The position numbers and the translations under genes are program-made. The notes beneath the pieces are model-generated. The model was not told the DNA's origin and did no database searches. It worked only from the letters and a program-made list of their open reading frames with translations. From Calditrichota bacterium (lineage in GTDB: Bacteria > Zhuqueibacterota > Zhuqueibacteria > Thermofontimicrobiales > Thermofontimicrobiaceae), in assembly GCA_013152715.1 (NCBI GenBank), contig JAADFU010000048.1, positions 1-33,474 of the forward strand: a stretch of DNA of 33,474 nt, in the 5' to 3' direction. This document shows, one piece after another, positions 31,153 to 33,474 of this stretch (its first letter is position 1; each line of letters starts with the position of its first letter).

Positions 31153-32505
31153 TCAATCTTTCGGGCGAACTCGCCATAACATGGTGGAAAGAATCAAAGA
31201 CACTACCGATGCGCCGACCCAAAAAATTATCACTTTGTGGAAATCATAATGCCGCGTTTCATTAATCATCGTTGTTCCGTGCTCGATCATTGTGCCGCTG
31301 ATCCATTCCTGAATTGCCGCAGCGACGTAGCTGAAAATTCCGACAAAACCCATGACTGCGCCGGCTGCTTTTTTGGGGGCAATATCCACGGCAAAAAGTC
31401 CGCCCAACGAAGTGATTAGTCCGCTCAGTGAAAAACCATAGATCAGGAATGCCGCAATGAGCAGTTTCGTGCTTGGGTGCGGCGTGAAAAAGATAATCGA
31501 GAGAGCTGCCAGTTCAAAAATGCCAAAAATCAAATTCGCCGGCGGACGTCGGGCATGAAATATTTTGTCGGAAATGAAGCCGAAACTGACGGCGCCGATA
31601 ATGCCGGCAAAGGTATTGACGCCGATAATGCTGCCGGCCTTGAGCAGGCTGAATCCTTTTGCTTCCTGTAAATAGAGCACGCCCCAGCTATTGATGGCGT
31701 AGCGCGTGACGTAAATGAGCGCGCTCGACATGCCGATGAGCCAAACTTGCGGGATTTTGAGAATGGAGATTTGCGCCTGGCGCGTCTTTTTTTCTGTCCC
31801 GTCCGCTCCGGTGACTGGCGTAATCGGGTCATTGCGCCATTTTGCAATAAGCGGCAGGCCTAACGTCGGTGGCCTGTCCTGTAACGCCAGATAAAGACCG
31901 ATGGCAGTGAAAATTCCCACAAAACCAGCAGCCCAAAATCCGGATCGCCAGCCCCAGGCGCTGACAACCGCGGCGATTCCCACAAAAGTTAGACCTTCGC
32001 CGATCCCGTGCGCTGTTGACCAGATGCCGTAATATCTGCCGCGCTCGCTGTTGCTGTACCAGTGCGTTAACGTCACAATTCCCGACGGCGCATTGAATCC
32101 TTGGAACCAGCCATTTACGCCCCAGAGAATAATCCATACCCAGAGCAGGGGAGACCAGCCCATGAAAAGATTGATCAGTCCCGATATCAGTACGCCGGTG
32201 GCAAAGAATCGTTTGATGTTGGCATAATCCGCCAAAATGCCGTTGAAAAATTTCCCGGCAGCGTAACCGTAAAATATCGCCGAGCCGATAATTCCCAACT
32301 GCTCCGCAGAAAAAACGCCGGCGTCGATGAGCGGTTTTTTGACGACGGACATTCCCAGCCGGCAGGTGTAGGCGAAACCAGCGCCGAGGGTAACAGCTAA
32401 AATTGAGGAAATGCGATATTTTCGATAGAGCCGATCAATGAGTTTCTTGTCTTGCAATTCCGGTTGTGGTGCCCCGGTTTTCCAGAAATCGAGAATGTTT
32501 GCCAT
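31153..32505 (-). CDS. MFS transporter, organophosphate:phosphate antiporter (OPA) type
   Basis: A 450-residue, 12-helix major facilitator of the GlpT/UhpT/UhpC (OPA) type. Matching segments: AYTCRLGMSVVKKPLID near the N-terminus, then GWFQGFNAPSGIVTLTHWYS, NSERGRYYGIWSTAHGIGEG and the central GWRSGFW. OPA members exchange glycerol-3-phosphate or hexose phosphates for phosphate, or act as sensors. The exact substrate is not readable. It lies 11 nt downstream of the DUF6599 gene on the same strand, so the two are probably one transcript ending at the inverted repeat 31091-31134. Confidence 0.9.
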   Translation of the reverse strand: MANILDFWKTGAPQPELQDKKLIDRLYRKYRISSILAVTLGAGFAYTCRLGMSVVKKPLIDAGVFSAEQLGIIGSAIFYGYAAGKFFNGILADYANIKRFFATGVLISGLINLFMGWSPLLWVWIILWGVNGWFQGFNAPSGIVTLTHWYSNSERGRYYGIWSTAHGIGEGLTFVGIAAVVSAWGWRSGFWAAGFVGIFTAIGLYLALQDRPPTLGLPLIAKWRNDPITPVTGADGTEKKTRQAQISILKIPQVWLIGMSSALIYVTRYAINSWGVLYLQEAKGFSLLKAGSIIGVNTFAGIIGAVSFGFISDKIFHARRPPANLIFGIFELAALSIIFFTPHPSTKLLIAAFLIYGFSLSGLITSLGGLFAVDIAPKKAAGAVMGFVGIFSYVAAAIQEWISGTMIEHGTTMINETRHYDFHKVIIFWVGASVVSLILSTMLWRVRPKD

Positions 32506-32516
32506 GACAGTCCCAG

Positions 32517-33362
32517 TCAGTTTTTCTGTTCCAATTTCATTAATCGAATTAACTGTTCTTTTGCTTGCTCAGCGGTTTTGCAATCAGCTACGCCGTAAAT
32601 CAAATCGTTTTTCTTGACGACGGCGGCTATTCCTTTGTAAGGAATTTTTCTGAATAAAATCTCTGTATTGCCAATCTTTGCCCTTTGCCAATTAGTCGCC
32701 AATTTTTGCCACATCGCGTCTGCGGCCTCCTCGGCATCTGGCAGCATAACAAAATAGCGAAATGAAGAAGAATGGTTCAGTCGATATCCGGCGAAAAGGC
32801 AGCGCTTGAGAAAAGACATGCCCAAAAATGCTTCGCGGACGTAGCCTTCTGACTCGGGGATTTTATTTTTTTCGGGAAGGATGCTGATTTGAGCGGGAAA
32901 ATTTCCTTCTCCCTTGATGGCGCGCGAAATAGCAGTTAAAATCTGAAAGCCGACCGTTGAGTCCAATTCTCCTTCGTAAACGTTAATTTTGACATAATAG
33001 ACGCCCTTAAACATTATCGCCTGATAGGGCGGAGAGATAACAGCTTCCGCGCCGATTTTAAGCCCCGGTGTATTTTGAGGCCGTTCGCTTTTGTAAATGC
33101 CGAATGCGTTCAGCTGTGTCCCCATGTTGTACAGTTCCACGGTGAATTGCAGCGAATCAAACGCAAAGTCGCGAACTTGCAATTGCTGGAACCCAAGGGA
33201 AAGAAAAATATCTGCTCCGCCGTCGATGTACTCGAATAAATTCTCCGGATTATAAATTTCTGTCTTGCTTTCGGGGTCGAACTGTTTGATATCGAGAATA
33301 TCGCCCGCGAGAAGCGAGGTTGCAAATAAAAAAGTCAATAAAACGGAAACCCATTTTTTCAT
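32517..33362 (-). CDS. Secreted DUF6599 protein
   Basis: A 281-residue exported protein: residues 1-19 form a signal peptide (MKKWVSVLLTFLFATSLLAG). The conserved early segment (YNPENLFEYIDGGADIFLSLGF) and a central MGTQLNAFGIYKSERP match what I know of the DUF6599 family of secreted proteins, whose role is not known. No catalytic motif is evident. It sits between a truncated gene (34 nt upstream) and the OPA-type transporter (11 nt downstream), all on the minus strand, which suggests an operon. Confidence 0.75.
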   Translation of the reverse strand: MKKWVSVLLTFLFATSLLAGDILDIKQFDPESKTEIYNPENLFEYIDGGADIFLSLGFQQLQVRDFAFDSLQFTVELYNMGTQLNAFGIYKSERPQNTPGLKIGAEAVISPPYQAIMFKGVYYVKINVYEGELDSTVGFQILTAISRAIKGEGNFPAQISILPEKNKIPESEGYVREAFLGMSFLKRCLFAGYRLNHSSSFRYFVMLPDAEEAADAMWQKLATNWQRAKIGNTEILFRKIPYKGIAAVVKKNDLIYGVADCKTAEQAKEQLIRLMKLEQKN

Positions 33363-33396
33363 AAACTGCTCTGATCTAATTGTTATTCATCACTTT

Positions 33397-33474
33397 CTAA
33401 CCCAAAATATCCTCTACTAACTCAGTAATTGGTCTCTTTATGAATGGAACAAATTTATCCTTCAGAATTTCACC
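33397..33474 (-). CDS. C-terminal end of an unidentified protein (cut by window edge)
   Basis: The last 25 codons of a leftward gene (ending KRPITELVEDILG, stop TAG at 33399-33397). The frame is open to the window edge. It is 34 nt upstream of the DUF6599 start, so it probably heads that operon. Too little remains for identification. Confidence 0.55.
   Translation of the reverse strand, partial: GEILKDKFVPFIKRPITELVEDILG

Overview
The window is an ordinary chromosomal stretch from an AT-leaning member of the Fibrobacteres-Chlorobi-Bacteroidetes (FCB) group. The best taxonomic clue is the C-terminal type IX secretion (T9SS) sorting domain, with its NPNPFNP signature, on the large secreted protein at 15607-18996. 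Many other products are lipoproteins or carry signal peptides. The promoters I can read are E. coli-like (TTGACA, 17 nt, TATATT) and many genes have clear Shine-Dalgarno sites. Both are unlike typical Bacteroidetes (TTTG / TAnnTTTG) and fit a deeper FCB lineage such as Calditrichota or candidate division KSB1; that placement is inference. A flavodiiron protein suggests an anaerobe or microaerophile. I found no tRNA, rRNA, CRISPR array, integrase, transposase or phage gene.

Layout. 1-1783: a cut secreted-protein gene and a LacI-family regulator with its own promoter and two operators. 1785-4868 (+): a transglutaminase-like exported protein, a PAP2 lipid phosphatase and a polyprenol/phytol/dolichol-kinase-like CTP transferase, probably one envelope-lipid operon behind one strong promoter. 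4917-8460: a membrane SpoIIE-type phosphatase (-) divergent from a patatin-like phospholipase (+). 8657-10249 (+): MurJ. 10480-12510 (-): a glycosidase-like lipoprotein. The murJ/lipoprotein convergent junction is packed with nested inverted repeats. 12895-13641 (-): small ORFs and a DUF3783 gene. 13725-15409 (-): a two-gene SufC/SufBD iron-sulfur assembly unit. 15607-18996 (-): a mosaic T9SS protein joining a TM1410/GH114-like barrel to a papain-like protease and cohesin/dockerin-like modules. 19436-25404 (+): a class V aminotransferase, a divergent Fpg/Nei-family glycosylase, an NTF2-like lipoprotein and a 1048-residue secreted protein with an HEFHH metal site. 25473-28472 (-): an MBL-fold hydrolase, a flavodiiron protein and a ZIP metal transporter. 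28652-30619 (+): a GH127 beta-L-arabinofuranosidase lipoprotein. 30636-33474 (-): a small unknown protein, an OPA-type MFS transporter, a secreted DUF6599 protein and the tail of a further gene.

How it fits together. The themes are extracellular polymer breakdown (GH127, glycosidase-like lipoprotein, T9SS and HEFHH proteins, LacI control), envelope and isoprenoid-lipid handling (MurJ, PAP2, CTP transferase, patatin), and oxygen/metal/Fe-S management (SufCB, flavodiiron protein, ZIP). No single large gene system is evident. The most unusual items are the TM1410-papain-T9SS fusion, the HEFHH/beta-propeller protein with its lipoprotein partner, the Fpg homologue lacking key arginines, and a palindrome found at the 3' ends of three genes, in one case supplying the stop codon of murJ.
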